A DNA stretch of 5,854 nt from an uncultured Pseudanabaenaceae cyanobacterium. Its GTDB lineage: Bacteria > Cyanobacteriota > Cyanobacteriia > PCC-9006 > JAAUQQ01. The DNA is taken from assembly GCA_938015405.1 (NCBI GenBank), contig CALLPZ010000515.1, positions 1 to 5,854 on the forward strand, written 5' to 3'. Each line of letters begins with the position of its first letter. The first letter of the stretch is position 1. Below the pieces are notes generated by a model. It was given only the letters and a program-made list of their open reading frames with translations. It ran no database searches and was not told the origin of the DNA. The translations under genes and the position numbers were made by a program. Below, piece by piece: positions 5,238 through 5,854 of the stretch.

Positions 5238-5270
5238 TTGGCTGGGCTGAGGTTTCTTCAGCCCAGCCAA
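5238..5270. terminator. Strong hairpin between convergent genes, possible shared terminator
   Basis: A perfect 13-bp inverted repeat (TTGGCTGGGCTGA at 5238-5250, its complement at 5258-5270) has a 7-nt loop GGTTTCT. On the + side it is followed by TTGTTGTG, a modest T-rich tail; on the minus side by ATAGGCG, not T-rich. It lies 68 nt after the acyltransferase stop and 27 nt after the dedA-like stop, so it most likely terminates the + transcript and may slow the opposing one. Confidence 0.72.
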
Positions 5271-5297
5271 TTGTTGTGAGTCCGGTATCTCTCGTTT

Positions 5298-5854
5298 CTA
5301 CGAGTCTGATGACTGAGCCTGACGTTGATTCAACAGCCAGTAAGCCATGCCCCAAACGCTCACTGTAGCCAAGGCCAAGATGCCAAATTGAGAGACCCAC
5401 ACCAGAAGCTGTTCCAGAGATACGAGCCGCCCGACAAAATAGGCCAAGCTCACTAGGGCAGTTGCCCAGACCACAGCACCTGCAGCATTGCAGAGCAGGA
5501 ATTGCTCGTAGGGCATTTCTGCAATGCCTGCCAGAGGGCCTGAAAAGATGCGTAGCAGCGTGACAAAGCGCCCCAGGAAGACAGCTTGCATGGCATTGTG
5601 GCTGAACTGCTCCCTGGCCTGCCATAGTCGCTCTTCTGAAATCTTGAACCAGGCACCGATTCGGGTGAGCAGAGACCATCCGCCCCAACGACCTAGCCAG
5701 TAGCCGAAATTATCACCCGCGATCGCCCCTGCGATTGTTGCGAGTAGGACACCTTCGTACTTCAAGTCATCGCTACCTGCGAGGAAGCCCCCCACTAGTG
5801 TGATGGTTTCTCCAGGGATAGGAAGGCCTGTGTTTTCTAGCAATACTCCCGTGA
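5298..5854 (-). CDS. DedA-family membrane protein (N-terminus outside window)
   Basis: The frame is open from the right edge (first whole codon 5852-5850) to TAG at 5300-5298, giving 184 visible residues. Full DedA proteins are around 200 or more residues, so only the N-terminal segment is missing; the TTG at 5843 is an internal codon, not the start. Hallmarks are LLENTGLPIPGET (visible 4-16, the DedA 'lE..g.P.PGE' entry), GDNFGYWLGR (46-55), and FLGRFVTLLRIFSGPLAG (92-109) followed by a conserved Asn (122) and Trp (129), the 'GRF...R...p..aG...N....W' pattern of the VTT/DedA domain. Three or more hydrophobic helices are visible. DedA proteins are inner-membrane proteins; characterised members move lipids such as undecaprenyl phosphate across the membrane or support envelope homeostasis. 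Which lipid is handled here is not shown. The gene is convergent with the acyltransferase gene across a strong hairpin. Base composition is about 60% GC in two sampled lines, typical of the window. Confidence 0.93.
   Translation of the reverse strand, partial: TGVLLENTGLPIPGETITLVGGFLAGSDDLKYEGVLLATIAGAIAGDNFGYWLGRWGGWSLLTRIGAWFKISEERLWQAREQFSHNAMQAVFLGRFVTLLRIFSGPLAGIAEMPYEQFLLCNAAGAVVWATALVSLAYFVGRLVSLEQLLVWVSQFGILALATVSVWGMAYWLLNQRQAQSSDS
5719..5726. repeat. HIP1 octamer within the DedA-family gene
   Basis: GCGATCGC falls in the Ala-Ile-Ala-Gly codons just before the GDNFGYWLGR motif. Confidence 0.9.

Noticed and set aside
5197..5688. Minus-strand open frame overlapping the 3' half of the dedA-like gene in another frame
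   Set aside because: Same strand as the clear DedA frame; its product is Cys/Arg/Ala-rich without domains and it runs through the intergenic hairpin, so it is a shadow.

Overview
The window looks like a piece of a unicellular cyanobacterial chromosome, most like the Synechococcus elongatus group. Five copies of the HIP1 octamer GCGATCGC lie in 5.85 kb, the coding GC is around 55-60% in most genes, and the gene families (YtxH-domain protein, DUF948-type protein, cyanobacterial-type argG, DedA) fit. The species assignment is inference from memory of these families; no search was run.

Layout, left to right. (1) The C-terminal part of a GT4-like glycosyltransferase on the + strand (1-457), cut by the window edge. 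(2) A minus-strand group: a small one-TM conserved hypothetical (2001-1693), then a tight two-gene unit, YtxH-domain protein (1489-1124) followed 9 nt later by a DUF948-type membrane-anchored helical protein (1114-506). The DUF948 gene converges on the glycosyltransferase. (3) A 288-nt divergent intergenic region with a good sigma-70-like promoter, leading to argG on the + strand (2290-3492), complete with ribosome binding site and a very strong Rho-independent terminator (3557-3600). (4) A 438-nt AT-rich stretch with no convincing gene (3601-4038). (5) A complete membrane acyltransferase of the acyltransferase-3 family (4039-5169). (6) A strong hairpin (5238-5270) between it and a convergent DedA-family membrane protein (5854-5298), whose N-terminus runs off the right edge.

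How they relate: argG is a housekeeping arginine-biosynthesis gene that appears to be transcribed alone. The glycosyltransferase, acyltransferase and DedA protein all belong to families that work on cell-envelope glycans or lipids, but they are in separate transcription units and the sequence does not show that they share a pathway. The YtxH/DUF948 pair is a recurrent bacterial envelope or stress pairing of uncertain function.

The most unusual feature is a drop in GC content covering 3601 to about 5169 (39% by hand count in 3601-3960, about 46% in three sampled lines of the acyltransferase, against 57-60% in sampled lines of argG and dedA). This suggests that the acyltransferase and its long upstream region have a different history from their neighbours. 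I see no CRISPR array, tRNA, rRNA, insertion sequence, toxin-antitoxin or defence system. Overall this is a mostly ordinary chromosomal window.
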